Shown here piece by piece: positions 54,378-63,219 of a stretch of 64,000 nucleotides of DNA (position 1 is its first letter; every line of letters begins with the position of its first letter). Made by a program: the position numbers and the translations under genes. The DNA comes from Glycomyces tritici (lineage in GTDB: Bacteria; Actinomycetota; Actinomycetes; Mycobacteriales; Micromonosporaceae). The notes beneath the pieces are model-generated. The model was not told the DNA's origin. It did not search any database and was given only the letters and a program-made list of their open reading frames with translations. Location: NCBI RefSeq assembly GCF_030403505.1, contig NZ_JAUEMJ010000015.1, positions 1 through 64,000 of the forward strand, read 5' to 3'.

Positions 54378-56441
54378 CCTTACCCGGGACAGCCGCGAGG
54401 GCCACCAGACGGCCCGGCCGAGGTCGAAGGTGAGGGCCGGGACCAGGAGGGACCGGACGATGACCGTGTCGAGGAGCACCCCGAAGGCGACGACGAACGC
54501 GATCTGCGCGAGGAACAGGATCGGGAGGACCGCGAGCGCCGAGAACGTGGCCGCGAGCACCACTCCGGCCGAGGTGATGACCCCGCCGGTGGCGACCAGG
54601 CCCCGCAGGGTCCCGGCGCGGGTGCCCAGCCGCGCCGACTCCTCGCGGACCCGGGTCATCAGGAAGATGTTGTAGTCGATGCCCAGGGCCACCAGGAACA
54701 CGAAGCCGAACAGGACCACGGTGGGGTCGGCGCCGGGGAACCCGAAGAGGTGGTTGAAGACCAGTGCGGAGACGCCCATCGTGGCGCCGAAGGAGAGCAC
54801 GACGGTGGCGGTGAGCAGCAGCGGCGCGAGGATCGACCGCAGCAGGAGCATGAGCACGCCGAGGATGACGGCGAGCACGATCGGGATGATGACGGCCCGG
54901 TCCCTTTCGGAGGTCTCGAGGGTGTCGAGCTGGATCGCGGTGGGGCCGCCGACCTTCGCGTCGGCGCCGTCCACGGCGTGCACCGCGTCGCGCAGGCGCT
55001 CCACAGTGCTCATGGCGGCGTCGCTGTCGGGCGCGTCCTCCAGCACGGCGTCGATCTCCACGAGCCCTTCGGCTTCCACCACCTGCCCGGAGGCGTCGGT
55101 CTTCGGGGCGACCTCGGCGACACCGTCCACTTCGGCGGCGGCGAGGACCGCGTCGAGCGCGTCGGCGTTCGCGATGATCACCGCGGGCGCGCCGGAGCCG
55201 CCCGGGAAGTGCTCGGCGAGGACCTCCTGGCCGGCGACGGAGTCGACGTCGGTGAGGAACACGTCGGTCTGGGCGGTGCCGTCCGCCTTGAGCTGCAGCA
55301 TGAACGCGGCCGCGATGACCAGGCCCGCGGCGGTGGTCGTCCACACGACGCGGGGCCGGCGGGCGACGAGCCCGGCGACCGAGGACCACAGGCGGGACCG
55401 GCGCGCGCCCTTCCCGGCCGCGGCGCGGCGCGGCCAGAACGCGGCCCGCCCGAACAGCGCGAGCACCGCCGGGAGGAACGTCACCGCGGCCAGGAACGCC
55501 GCGCCGATCCCGATGGCGGCCACCGGACCCAGGCCCCGGTTCGACTCCAGCCGGCTGAACAGCAGGCACAGCACGCCGAGGATCACGGTCCCCGCCGAGG
55601 CGGCGATCGGTTCGATCGTGGCGCGCAGGGCCTTGCGGACCGCGGCGAAGCGGTCGGCGCCCGCGATGAGCTCCTCGCGGAAGCGGGCCACCAGCAGCAG
55701 CGCGTAATCGGTGGCCGCGCCGAACACGAGAATGAAGAGGATGCCCTGGCTCTGCCCGTTGAGGTCGATCGCGCCCGCGTCGGCGAGGAGGTAGACGGCG
55801 GCGCTGGCGGCGGCGAGCGCGAACCCGCACGAGAGCAGGACCAGGACCGGCAGGAGCGGGGAGCGGTAGACGAGCACGAGGATGACGGCGACGACGGCGG
55901 CGGCCACGAGCAGGAGCAGGCCGTCGACGCCGGCGAAGGCTTCGCCGAGGTCGGCGCCGAGCGCGGCCTGGCCGGTGACGAGCACTTCGAGGCCCTCGGG
56001 GCGGTCGGCTTCGAGGAGGGTGCGGATCTCCTCGACCGCGGCGGCGTCGTCCTCGGCGTCGATGAGGACGATGAGCTGCACGGCTTCGGGCGGGGTCTCG
56101 GCGGAGGGCTGCGGGGGGATCGGCGGCCCGGCGTTGAACTCGAGGCCGGCCAGGTCCGCGGCGGCCGTCTCGAGGTAGGCGAGGTCGGCTTCGGTGAGGC
56201 CGCCGGGGCGTTCGGCGACGACGATCGCGGGTGTCGCGTCGGTCTCGTCGAAGGCGGCCCGCAACTCGTTGACCTCGGTCGATTCGGCGGTGGAGGGCAG
56301 GAACGAGGAGCCGTCGTTGGAGGCGACCTCGCTGAGCTTCCCGGCGAACGGGCCTGCGAAGGCGCCGATGGCGAGCCAGGCGAGGGCCAGCAGTGCGGGT
56401 ATCAGCCAGCGCAGCCGGGGTACGGGTCGGTCGGGGGCCAT
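54360..56441 (-). CDS. MMPL-family RND transporter
   Basis: A 693-residue inner-membrane transporter with the standard RND arrangement of helices, two large outer loops, and the GAATDYALLLVARFREEL and FLVALGIDYNIFLMTRVREE signatures of the two halves. It exports lipids or drugs using the proton gradient. ATG 56441 follows AGGAG nine bases upstream; the upstream reading overlaps the operator. It is divergent from a MarR gene, so substrate-dependent derepression is likely. Confidence 0.93.
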   Translation of the reverse strand: MAPDRPVPRLRWLIPALLALAWLAIGAFAGPFAGKLSEVASNDGSSFLPSTAESTEVNELRAAFDETDATPAIVVAERPGGLTEADLAYLETAAADLAGLEFNAGPPIPPQPSAETPPEAVQLIVLIDAEDDAAAVEEIRTLLEADRPEGLEVLVTGQAALGADLGEAFAGVDGLLLLVAAAVVAVILVLVYRSPLLPVLVLLSCGFALAAASAAVYLLADAGAIDLNGQSQGILFILVFGAATDYALLLVARFREELIAGADRFAAVRKALRATIEPIAASAGTVILGVLCLLFSRLESNRGLGPVAAIGIGAAFLAAVTFLPAVLALFGRAAFWPRRAAAGKGARRSRLWSSVAGLVARRPRVVWTTTAAGLVIAAAFMLQLKADGTAQTDVFLTDVDSVAGQEVLAEHFPGGSGAPAVIIANADALDAVLAAAEVDGVAEVAPKTDASGQVVEAEGLVEIDAVLEDAPDSDAAMSTVERLRDAVHAVDGADAKVGGPTAIQLDTLETSERDRAVIIPIVLAVILGVLMLLLRSILAPLLLTATVVLSFGATMGVSALVFNHLFGFPGADPTVVLFGFVFLVALGIDYNIFLMTRVREESARLGTRAGTLRGLVATGGVITSAGVVLAATFSALAVLPILFLAQIAFVVAFGVLLDTVIVRSLLVPALTFDLGRAVWWPSRLSRVRPLSRK

Positions 56442-56481
56442 GAATGGGTCTCCTCGCGTTCTCGGGTGATTCCACATCAGG

Positions 56482-56502
56482 ATAGTTCGATGATCGAAGT
56501 AT
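56482..56502. promoter_or_regulatory. MarR operator
   Basis: ATAG-TTCGAT-G-ATCGAA-GTAT: perfect inner arms TTCGAT/ATCGAA and matching ATA/TAT outer bases (one mismatched pair G/G). It lies between the divergent MMPL and MarR genes. Confidence 0.8.
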
Positions 56503-56544
56503 TAAACGGAGGCGTGGCCGGGATCATGGGGGATGATGGGTCGC

Positions 56545-57045
56545 ATGACCGATACCGGCGACGAGCAGGAGCTCACCGACCTCGACCTCACCCGTCTGCT
56601 CCAGACGCTCACGGTCGAGTCCGACCGGTACGCCGAGCGGTTCGGCGCGCACCACGGCCTGCATCGCACCGACGTGAACGCGCTCGCGCTCATCCTCGCC
56701 GCCGCCCGCCGCGGCGACCCCATGTCCCCCACGGCCCTCGCCCGCGAACTGCGGCTGAGCCCTTCGGCGACGACCGCGCTCATCGACCGGCTCGAGGCCC
56801 TCGGACACGTCGAGCGCACCCGCCCGGCCGGGGACCGCCGCCGCGTCGCCCTCGAGGTGCCCGAGGCGGCCCTTGAGGAGGGCCGGCGCATGTTCGTGCC
56901 GCTCGCGGCCGCGTTCGCGTCGGCGTGGGCGGGCTTCGACGCGGCCGAGCGGGAGGTCGTGGCGCGCTTCCTGGACGTGAGCACGGAGGCGATGCGCGAG
57001 GTCGGCGCCGAATGGGGTCACGACGGCCCCCAGCGCCGCCGGTAG
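56545..57045 (+). CDS. MarR-family transcriptional regulator
   Basis: A 166-residue winged-helix repressor. SPTALARELRLSPSATTALIDRLEALGHVERT and RRRVALEV are the recognition helix and wing. Several ATGs (56533, 56536, 56545) are possible starts; the shortest is shown. It probably represses the divergent MMPL gene and itself. It ends 28 bases inside the photolyase gene on the other strand. Confidence 0.9.
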   Translation: MTDTGDEQELTDLDLTRLLQTLTVESDRYAERFGAHHGLHRTDVNALALILAAARRGDPMSPTALARELRLSPSATTALIDRLEALGHVERTRPAGDRRRVALEVPEAALEEGRRMFVPLAAAFASAWAGFDAAEREVVARFLDVSTEAMREVGAEWGHDGPQRRR

Positions 57046-58211
57046 TCCCCGTCGGGGTCGTACCGCTCGGCCTGCCGGGCGTGGTTAAACCCGCGGTTCG
57101 GCCGGGTGTCGTTGCCGGTGCCCGCCGTCCACTGCCAGTTCCCCCAGTTGTTCGCCTCGTCGAGGTCGACGAGGTGGCGGGCGAACCAGGCGGCCCCGTC
57201 GCGCCAGTCCAGGCCGAGGGTCTTGACGAGGTACCCGGCGCAGATCAGCCGCGCCCGGTTCGGCATCCAGCCCTCGGTGAGGAGCTGACGCATCCCGGCG
57301 TCGACGATGTCGACCCCGGTGCCCGCGGCCTGCCAGGCGGCGAGGGTGGTCAGGTCGGCCTCCCACTCGTCGCGGGCGCCGCGCCGGTAGGGGGTGTCGG
57401 TGAGCGCGGGGAACGCGTGCAGCACTTGGCGGTGGAAGTCGCGCCAGCACAGCTGCCTGACGAACGGTTCGGGCACGCGCGGGTCGGTCGCGAACGTCCT
57501 CGCGGAGAGGCAGCCGAGGGCCAGGTGGGCGCTGAGCCGGGAGGTGCGGTCGGCGGCGAGCTCGTCGCGCCGGTCGCCGTAGTCGCCCGCGCCCAGGGCC
57601 CACTCGTCGAGCCGGGCGAGGGCCGCGCGCTCGCCCCCCGCGGGCAGGTCGGGCGCGGTCCCTTCGGGTTCGGGCAGGTCATCGCTGCTCGGGAAGTCCT
57701 GGGGGACGCGCAGCCGGTCGGGTTCGGGGGCTTCGTCGCGCCACCGCGTCTGCGACCAGGCGCGCCAGTACGGGGTGAAGACCTTGTAGTGGTCGCCGCC
57801 GCCGCTGGGCAGGAGCCTGCCGGGCTCGACCACGGAGGGCCCGGCGGTCACGGTGAACGCGACCCGTTCGCGCGCGCAGGCCGCGGCGAGGCGTTCGCGC
57901 AGCCCGGTCTCGAAGCGGCCCACGTCGCCGCCGCACACGACCGCGTCGGCCCCGGTCGCGGCGCGCACCTGCATCACCTGGTCGACCGTGGCGCCGCGGC
58001 GCACGGCCAGGTCGCCGCCGAGCGCGCGGAGGGCGCAGCGCAGGTCCGCGAGCGCGTCGAGCAGGAAGCGGCGGCGGTTCGGGTTGGCGGCCCGTGCCGG
58101 GTCGTCCACGTAGAGCGGCACGACCCGGTCGGCGCGGGCGGCTTCGGCCAGCGCCGGATTGTCGTGGACGCGCAGGTCACTGGTGAACAGCAGGAGGGCG
58201 GTGGCGGGCAT
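57018..58211 (-). CDS. cryptochrome/photolyase family protein
   Basis: A 397-residue photolyase-type flavoprotein. The antenna-domain start LLLFTSDLRVHDNPAL and the FAD-binding C-terminal half (DEWALGAGDYGDRRDELA, HLALGCLSA, LCWRDFHRQVLHAFP, GWMPNRARLICAGYLVKTL, DANNWGNWQW-like DEANNWGNWQW) are typical of class I CPD photolyases. It repairs UV dimers with blue light. ATG 58211 follows GGGAG. It overlaps the convergent MarR gene by 28 bases. Confidence 0.93.
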   Translation of the reverse strand: MPATALLLFTSDLRVHDNPALAEAARADRVVPLYVDDPARAANPNRRRFLLDALADLRCALRALGGDLAVRRGATVDQVMQVRAATGADAVVCGGDVGRFETGLRERLAAACARERVAFTVTAGPSVVEPGRLLPSGGGDHYKVFTPYWRAWSQTRWRDEAPEPDRLRVPQDFPSSDDLPEPEGTAPDLPAGGERAALARLDEWALGAGDYGDRRDELAADRTSRLSAHLALGCLSARTFATDPRVPEPFVRQLCWRDFHRQVLHAFPALTDTPYRRGARDEWEADLTTLAAWQAAGTGVDIVDAGMRQLLTEGWMPNRARLICAGYLVKTLGLDWRDGAAWFARHLVDLDEANNWGNWQWTAGTGNDTRPNRGFNHARQAERYDPDGDYRRRWGPS

Positions 58212-58269
58212 GGCGGCTCCCAACGTTCCAGGGGCCGTCCATTGCGGACGACCCCCGGGAGCGTATCGG

Positions 58270-58899
58270 TCAGGGCATCAGGACCGTGTCGATGAGGTAC
58301 ACGGTCGCGTTGGCGGTCTGCACGTTCCCGCAGACCACGGCCGCCTGGTCGTTGACGGTGAAGTCCTCGCCGGAGCCGGTCACCGTGAGCGTTTCACCCT
58401 GAAGGGTGGTGTGCTCGCCGGCCAGGTCCTCGGGAGCGAGCTCGCCCGCGACGACATGGTAGGTGAGGATGCCGGTCAGCATCTCCTGATCGGCGAGGAC
58501 GGCTTGCAGGTCGGCCTCGGGGATCGCGGCGAACGCACTGTTGACCGGCGCGAACACGGTGATGTCCTCGGCCGAGTTGAGCGTGTCGACCAGATCCGCC
58601 TCGGTCACGGCAGTGACCAGTGTGGACAGCTCCGGGTTGTTGCCGGCGGCGGTGGCGACGGGGTCGTCGGCCATGCCGGCGAAACTGCCCTCGCCGTCCG
58701 CCGGGACTGCCGAACACGCCGCGCCGAACTCGCCCGCGGCCATCTCCGCGGTGGTCTCCTCCTCGACCATGGTCTCCGCAGCGGAGGTGGTCTCATCGGC
58801 GGCGTCGTCACTGCCTCCATCGGAGCAGGCGGACATGGTGATCGCGAATCCGGCGGCGGCGGCCAGGGCTCCGGCGCGGGTCAGGAGTCGAGTGTTCAT
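58270..58899 (-). CDS. fasciclin-domain lipoprotein
   Basis: A 209-residue surface lipoprotein. Signal MNTRLLTRAGALAAAAGFAI, lipobox cysteine at 25 (MSAC), an acidic Thr/Glu-rich stretch, then one fasciclin domain (about 75-209; LVDTLNSAEDITVFAPVNSAF, LTYHVVAGELAPEDL). It is the equivalent of MPT70/MPT83, which belong to the SigK regulon in mycobacteria. It follows the molybdopterin gene by 56 bases and may be co-transcribed. Confidence 0.9.
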   Translation of the reverse strand: MNTRLLTRAGALAAAAGFAITMSACSDGGSDDAADETTSAAETMVEEETTAEMAAGEFGAACSAVPADGEGSFAGMADDPVATAAGNNPELSTLVTAVTEADLVDTLNSAEDITVFAPVNSAFAAIPEADLQAVLADQEMLTGILTYHVVAGELAPEDLAGEHTTLQGETLTVTGSGEDFTVNDQAAVVCGNVQTANATVYLIDTVLMP

Positions 58900-58955
58900 G
58901 GGACTTGCCTTTCTTGTCGGATGCCGGGGGCGGTCGCCCGCGGCGGTCGTTCGGT

Positions 58956-60446
58956 CTATGCGGCGGTGACGACGACTGAGTGCCAGCCGGTCGCGCCGTC
59001 GGGGAAGGGCGTGACCCGGTCCGCGGTCTGCGTGTCGCCCTCGGTGTCGGTGGCGCGGACCTCCAACTTGTGGCGCCCGGGTCCGGCGTCCCACTCCCAC
59101 AGCCACTGGCGCCACGTGTCGGGGCCGATGACGGGGGCCAGCTCGGCGTCGGCCCAGGGGCCTTCGTCGACGCGGACCTCGACCCGCTCGATGCCGCGGT
59201 GCTGCGCCCACGCGACGCCGGCGACGGCGGTGCGGCCCGCGGCAATGGTCTTGAGCGGCTTGGGGGTGTCGATGCGCGAGAACGTCTTGACCGGCGCCTC
59301 GGCGGCCCAGTCCCGGCGGACCCAGTACGGGTCGAAATCGGCGAACGAGGCGAGCTCGATCTCCACGAGCCACTTGGTCGCCGACACGTACCCGTACAGG
59401 CCGGGGACGATCATGCGCACGGGGAACCCGTGCTCGATCGGCAGCGGCTCACCGTTCATGCCGACCGCGAGGAGCGCGTCGCGCCCGTCGGTGCAGGCGC
59501 TGTGGGGGGTCCCGGCGGTCCAGCCGTCGTGCGAGCGCCCGACCACCTGGTCGGCGCCCGGCTGGACGCCGGCCTCCTCGAGCAGCTCGGCCAGGGGGAC
59601 GCCGAGCCAGCGGGCGTTCCCGGCCAGGGTGCCGCCGACCTCGTTGGAGACGCACGAGATCGTGATCTCCCGTTCCACGAGGTCGCGGTCGAGCAGGTCG
59701 CGGTAGCCGAACTCGAGCGGCCGGTCGACGCGCCCGGTGACGCGCAGGACGTAGTCGTCGGGGAGGACCCGCGGGAGCACCAGGGCGGTGTCGACGCGGT
59801 AGAACTCGGCGTTCGGCGTCAGGTAGGGGGTGAGGCCCTCGACGTCGAGGCCTTCGCCGGCCGGGCCGGCGTCGACCGGGTCCGGCAGCCGGACGGCGCC
59901 GCGGGCGGTCTCGACTTCCCCCGTCCCGCCCAGGCGCCATCCGGCCGCCCCCACCACGCCCGCCCCCGCAAGGGCGAGCAGGACCCCTCTGCGGTCGACG
60001 ACGCGTCCGGGCGCACCGGCGGCCTGCGGGCGGCGGTAGAGCAGCCCCAGGACGAGCGCGCCGGCGGCGGCGCCGGCCAGGGAGGGCAGGGCCCAGGCGA
60101 CGGTGGCCGCGGGCCGGGAGAGGGCGGCAGCCGCTCCCGCCGCGCCGAGCAGCGCCAGGGCCGTGCAGCCGACCGCGATCCGGCGGCGTGCGAGCACGCC
60201 GACCAGGGCCGCGGCGGCCGCGAGTGCGAGTCCGATCCCGATGAACAGCACGAGCTTGTCGTGGAACCCGAACGCGCGGATCGCGAAGGCCTTCACGGGT
60301 TCGGGCACGGCGTCGACCATGACCGCGCCCACGGCGGCGACCGGCGCACTGCCGGGGGCCACCGCGGCGGCGGTCAGCTGCGCCGCGGCCAGGGCGGACC
60401 CGGCGCAGGCGAGGCCCGCGAGGGCTGCGATCGGTCTGCCGTTCAT
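58956..60446 (-). CDS. membrane-anchored molybdopterin-dependent oxidoreductase
   Basis: A 496-residue protein: about five membrane helices in the first 170 residues, then a sulfite-oxidase-type molybdopterin domain with the metal-ligating cysteine Cys265 (ITISCVSNEVGG), and a C-terminal dimerisation domain. Such proteins act outside the membrane on sulfite, sulfoxides or similar compounds. The start at 60446 lies seven bases after CCGAAT, the -10 of a SigK-type promoter, so a leaderless transcript is likely. Confidence 0.9.
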   Translation of the reverse strand: MNGRPIAALAGLACAGSALAAAQLTAAAVAPGSAPVAAVGAVMVDAVPEPVKAFAIRAFGFHDKLVLFIGIGLALAAAAALVGVLARRRIAVGCTALALLGAAGAAAALSRPAATVAWALPSLAGAAAGALVLGLLYRRPQAAGAPGRVVDRRGVLLALAGAGVVGAAGWRLGGTGEVETARGAVRLPDPVDAGPAGEGLDVEGLTPYLTPNAEFYRVDTALVLPRVLPDDYVLRVTGRVDRPLEFGYRDLLDRDLVEREITISCVSNEVGGTLAGNARWLGVPLAELLEEAGVQPGADQVVGRSHDGWTAGTPHSACTDGRDALLAVGMNGEPLPIEHGFPVRMIVPGLYGYVSATKWLVEIELASFADFDPYWVRRDWAAEAPVKTFSRIDTPKPLKTIAAGRTAVAGVAWAQHRGIERVEVRVDEGPWADAELAPVIGPDTWRQWLWEWDAGPGRHKLEVRATDTEGDTQTADRVTPFPDGATGWHSVVVTAA

Positions 60447-60453
60447 GCCCCTG

Positions 60454-60480
60454 ATTCGGGGCCGGGACGCGAGCGGATGG
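60454..60480 (-). promoter_or_regulatory. SigK-type promoter of the oxidoreductase gene
   Basis: CCATCC (60475-60480) and CCGAAT (60454-60459) on the minus strand, 15 bases apart. Both hexamers match the SigK consensus as I recall it. The -10 ends seven bases before the ATG. Confidence 0.7.
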
Positions 60481-60531
60481 GTCCGGGACCAAACTCTTTC
60501 GGAACAATGCCGTGAACAGGCATGAAACACG

Positions 60532-60567
60532 GCGAGGGCCGGGTCCCCCACCGGACCCGGCCCTCGC
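60532..60567 (-). terminator. terminator of the sigK-rskA operon
   Basis: GCGAGGGCCGGGTCC / GGACCCGGCCCTCGC, a fifteen-base perfect stem, starting 15 bases after the rskA stop and separating it from the oxidoreductase promoter. Confidence 0.85.
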
Positions 60568-60581
60568 TCTTCCCCAGGCGC

Positions 60582-61322
60582 CTACGCGGGCAGTGCCACG
60601 TCGGCGACCATCGGCAGGGTCGGGGTCGCAGACCCGCCCGCCGGCTCTTCGGTGACACCGATGACGTCGGTGTCGCCCAGACCTTCGATCCACATCGTCG
60701 CCGAGGAGTCCCCGGCGTCCATGACGCCCGCCGACTCCTGGCCGGCCTCGTCCACCAGCCACACCTGGTAGGAGTGGTCGTCGTCGACGGGGGCGAGGCC
60801 GGAGACGACCACGACCGCCTCGTCCAGCGACTCCGACGCCACCACGGTGACGCGCCCGCCGCCCTCGGCCTCTCGGACGGCGACCTCGGCGTCGGGTGCC
60901 TCCAGGACCGCGGTCATGCGGTCGGCGGTCGGCGGCTCCTGTGGTCGCATCACGGTCCAGGTCGCGAAGACGCCCGCGAAGGCCGCGACGGCGGCGAGCG
61001 CGGCGGCGCCCACGGCGAGCCGCAGTCTGGGGAGGCGCAGTCGGCGGACGCGCCGGGCGGGCCGCGGCGCGGCCTCCGGCTCGCTGACGAGCGGGGCCTC
61101 CTGCCGGGTCCGGCGCACCTCCGCGAGGACGCGTTCGCGAAGAGCCGCAGGCGGTTCGGCCAGCGTCACGTCGGAGAGGCGCCACACCGCCTCGCGCAGC
61201 TCGCCGGCCTCCTGGGCGCACGATACGCATTCGGTCAGGTGCTCCTCGACCTGGCGGCGCTCGTCCGCGTCGACCGCGTCGAGGGCCCAGGCGCCGATGA
61301 GGGTGTGGACGTCGGTGCTCAT
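60582..61322 (-). CDS. rskA: anti-sigma-K factor RskA
   Basis: A 246-residue protein: an N-terminal ZAS-type domain with HLTECVSC (His28, Cys32, Cys35), one membrane helix (about 101-122), and an outer RskA domain (VVSGLAPVDDDHSYQVWLVD). It holds SigK at the membrane until cleaved. The start overlaps the sigK stop by four bases (ATGA), so they are coupled. Confidence 0.93.
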   Translation of the reverse strand: MSTDVHTLIGAWALDAVDADERRQVEEHLTECVSCAQEAGELREAVWRLSDVTLAEPPAALRERVLAEVRRTRQEAPLVSEPEAAPRPARRVRRLRLPRLRLAVGAAALAAVAAFAGVFATWTVMRPQEPPTADRMTAVLEAPDAEVAVREAEGGGRVTVVASESLDEAVVVVSGLAPVDDDHSYQVWLVDEAGQESAGVMDAGDSSATMWIEGLGDTDVIGVTEEPAGGSATPTLPMVADVALPA

Positions 61323-61933
61323 CGGGCCACCTCCAGGCAGTCGCGCAGCTTCGCGAGGCCGTCGCGGATCCGCGTCTTCACGGTGGGGACGGCGGCTTCG
61401 AGCAGGGTCGCGACCTGCCGGTACGTGTGGCCGCCGTAGTAGGCGAGGGTGACGGCCTGCCGCTGGAGCTCGGTGAGGGTCTTCAGGCAGCGGCGCACCT
61501 GGCGGTGCTCCAGGCGGCTCGCGGCGGACTCGGCGACCATGTCGTACTCGGGTTCGGTGCTGCTCGCGGCGGCCCGGCGCTCGCGCTCCCCGGCGGTCTG
61601 CGCGGACCGCACCCGGTCGACGGCGCGGCGGTGGGCGATCGTGGTGATCCAGGCGCCCGCCGAACCGCGGCGCTCGTCGAACCGGGTGGCGGTGCGCCAC
61701 ACCTCGACCAGGACCTCCTGCGCGACCTCCTCGGCCTGGGCCGGGTCGCGCAGGACCCGCACGCACAGGCCGTAGACGCGCGGCGCCATCAGGTCGTAGA
61801 GCGCCGCGAAGGCCGCGTCCTCGCCGAGGGCGGTGCGGTGCAGGAGCGCCTCCGGGGTCGTGTCCCCGGCGTCTGACACGGCGGTCAGCCGCGGTTCTCG
61901 CCGGGGCGCGGGCCCGGCACCGGTGTCGAACAT
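61319..61933 (-). CDS. sigK: ECF sigma factor SigK
   Basis: A 204-residue ECF sigma factor with region 2 (LYDLMAPRVYGLCVRVL, EEVAQEVLVEVWR) and region 4 (LTELQRQAVTLAYYGGHTY, VPTVKTRIRDGLAKLRDCL). Cys149 and Cys199 are 50 residues apart, as are the pair reported to form a redox-sensitive disulfide in M. tuberculosis SigK. ATG 61933 has GGGAG seven bases upstream; GTG 61939 is an alternative. The upstream promoter at 61972 suggests autoregulation. Confidence 0.93.
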   Translation of the reverse strand: MFDTGAGPAPRREPRLTAVSDAGDTTPEALLHRTALGEDAAFAALYDLMAPRVYGLCVRVLRDPAQAEEVAQEVLVEVWRTATRFDERRGSAGAWITTIAHRRAVDRVRSAQTAGERERRAAASSTEPEYDMVAESAASRLEHRQVRRCLKTLTELQRQAVTLAYYGGHTYRQVATLLEAAVPTVKTRIRDGLAKLRDCLEVAR

Positions 61934-61971
61934 CCTCACGCTCCCGCGGTCGACTTGGGTGGTCGCTTGAG

Positions 61972-61998
61972 GTTCGGAGCCGGAGGGGGCCCGGATTG
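61972..61998 (-). promoter_or_regulatory. SigK-type promoter of sigK
   Basis: CAATCC (61993-61998) and CCGAAC (61972-61977) on the minus strand, again 15 bases apart. The hexamers differ by one base each from those before the oxidoreductase. A 38-base leader with GGGAG precedes the ATG. Confidence 0.6.
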
Positions 61999-62027
61999 GT
62001 CCGCGCCGCGGATTTCTCGCGCCGCGG

Positions 62028-62630
62028 TCAGGCGCGGGGCGGCTCCACCTCGACCTGCGCCTTGACGACGCCGACGGGGCAGGAGAGGCCGTTGGGCCCG
62101 TGGTTGCAGTAGCCGTTCGGATTGTGGTGCAGGTACTGCTGGTGGTAGTCCTCGGCGAGCCAGTACGGCCCGGCCGGGAGGATCGCGGTGGTGATCGGGC
62201 CGAGCCCGGCGGCGCGGACGATCGGCTCGAACACGTCCTTGCTCGCCTCGGCGGCGGCCTGCTGCTCGGGCGTGGTGGTGTACAGGACCGAGCGGTACTG
62301 GGTGCCCACGTCGTTGCCCTGCCGCATGCCCTGCGTCGGGTCGTGGTTCTCCCAGAAGACCTTGAGGAGCTGCTCGTAGGCGACCGCGCCGGGCTCCCAG
62401 ACGACCTTCACGACCTCGGCGTGGCCGGTCAGGCCGGTGCAGACCTCCTCGTAGGAGGGCCGCTCGCTGCTGCCGCCCATGTAGCCCACGGAGGTCGTCC
62501 AGACGCCGGGGACGCGCCAGAAGAGGCGTTCGGCGCCCCAGAAGCAGCCCATGCCGAAGTACGCGGTCTCGGCGCCGGGGCCCGGGGAGCCTTCGATGGG
62601 GTGCTGCAGGATCGGGTGCGTCGTGGTCAT
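62028..62630 (-). CDS. msrA: peptide methionine sulfoxide reductase MsrA
   Basis: A 200-residue MsrA that reduces S-methionine sulfoxide. Catalytic Cys29 is in MGCFWGAE; the resolving cysteines Cys175 and Cys184 lie in [12 protein letters not shown]. The GYMGG and HAEVVKV motifs are intact. It lies upstream of sigK in the same direction and may be oxidative-stress linked. Confidence 0.96.
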   Translation of the reverse strand: MTTTHPILQHPIEGSPGPGAETAYFGMGCFWGAERLFWRVPGVWTTSVGYMGGSSERPSYEEVCTGLTGHAEVVKVVWEPGAVAYEQLLKVFWENHDPTQGMRQGNDVGTQYRSVLYTTTPEQQAAAEASKDVFEPIVRAAGLGPITTAILPAGPYWLAEDYHQQYLHHNPNGYCNHGPNGLSCPVGVVKAQVEVEPPRA

Positions 62631-62695
62631 CCGGCAAGTCTGTCACGCGCGAATAACGATCGCCAGCGGTCGGCGCGGGACGTTAACGTATGCGC

Positions 62696-63085
62696 ATGGT
62701 TGCAAAAATAGGACAAGTCACGTTCGACTGCCAGGACGGTTACGCCCTCTCGAAGTTCTGGGAGCAGGTCACCGGCTACACCGAGAGCCCCGAGTACCCG
62801 AACGCCCCCGAGGACGAGGAGAACTTCATCGGCCCCGACGGCGGGCACCCCGGGCTCCTCTTCATCAACGTCCCCGACGGCCCCAAGCGCGTCAAGAACC
62901 GCCTCCACTTCGACCTCGTGCCCGAGACGACCCGCGACGAGGAGGTCGAGCGGCTCCTGGGCCTCGGCGCGACCCTCCACGAGGACCACCGCAAGGAGGA
63001 CGGCACGGGCTGGGTGACGATGCTCGACCCCGAGGGCAACGAGTTCTGCGTCGAGCGCTCCGAAGCCGAACGCGGCCGGCACTAA
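62696..63085 (+). CDS. VOC-family (glyoxalase-like) protein
   Basis: A 129-residue protein of the VOC fold (FDCQDGYALSKFWEQVTGY, LHFDLVPETTRDEEVERL, MLDPEGNEFCVE). TAACGT (62684-62689) is six bases before ATG 62696, so the leaderless ATG is preferred over ATG 62690. Members bind small ligands or act as metal-dependent enzymes; the substrate is unknown. It is divergent from msrA. Confidence 0.9.
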   Translation: MVAKIGQVTFDCQDGYALSKFWEQVTGYTESPEYPNAPEDEENFIGPDGGHPGLLFINVPDGPKRVKNRLHFDLVPETTRDEEVERLLGLGATLHEDHRKEDGTGWVTMLDPEGNEFCVERSEAERGRH

Positions 63086-63134
63086 GGGCACCGCAGCCGC
63101 CCACTCCACTCCTGACCGGCCCGGCAACGGCGAC

Positions 63135-63171
63135 GCCGCGGGCGCCCGTCGCGATGACGGGCGCCCGCGGC
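63135..63171. terminator. bidirectional hairpin
   Basis: GCCGCGGGCGCCCGTC-GCGAT-GACGGGCGCCCGCGGC, a sixteen-base perfect stem between the VOC gene and the convergent DxDGDG gene. Confidence 0.85.
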
Positions 63172-63219
63172 GCGAAGTCTGACGGGTCTGTCCCGCTATG
63201 CCTGCCGAGGGGCGGGGTC

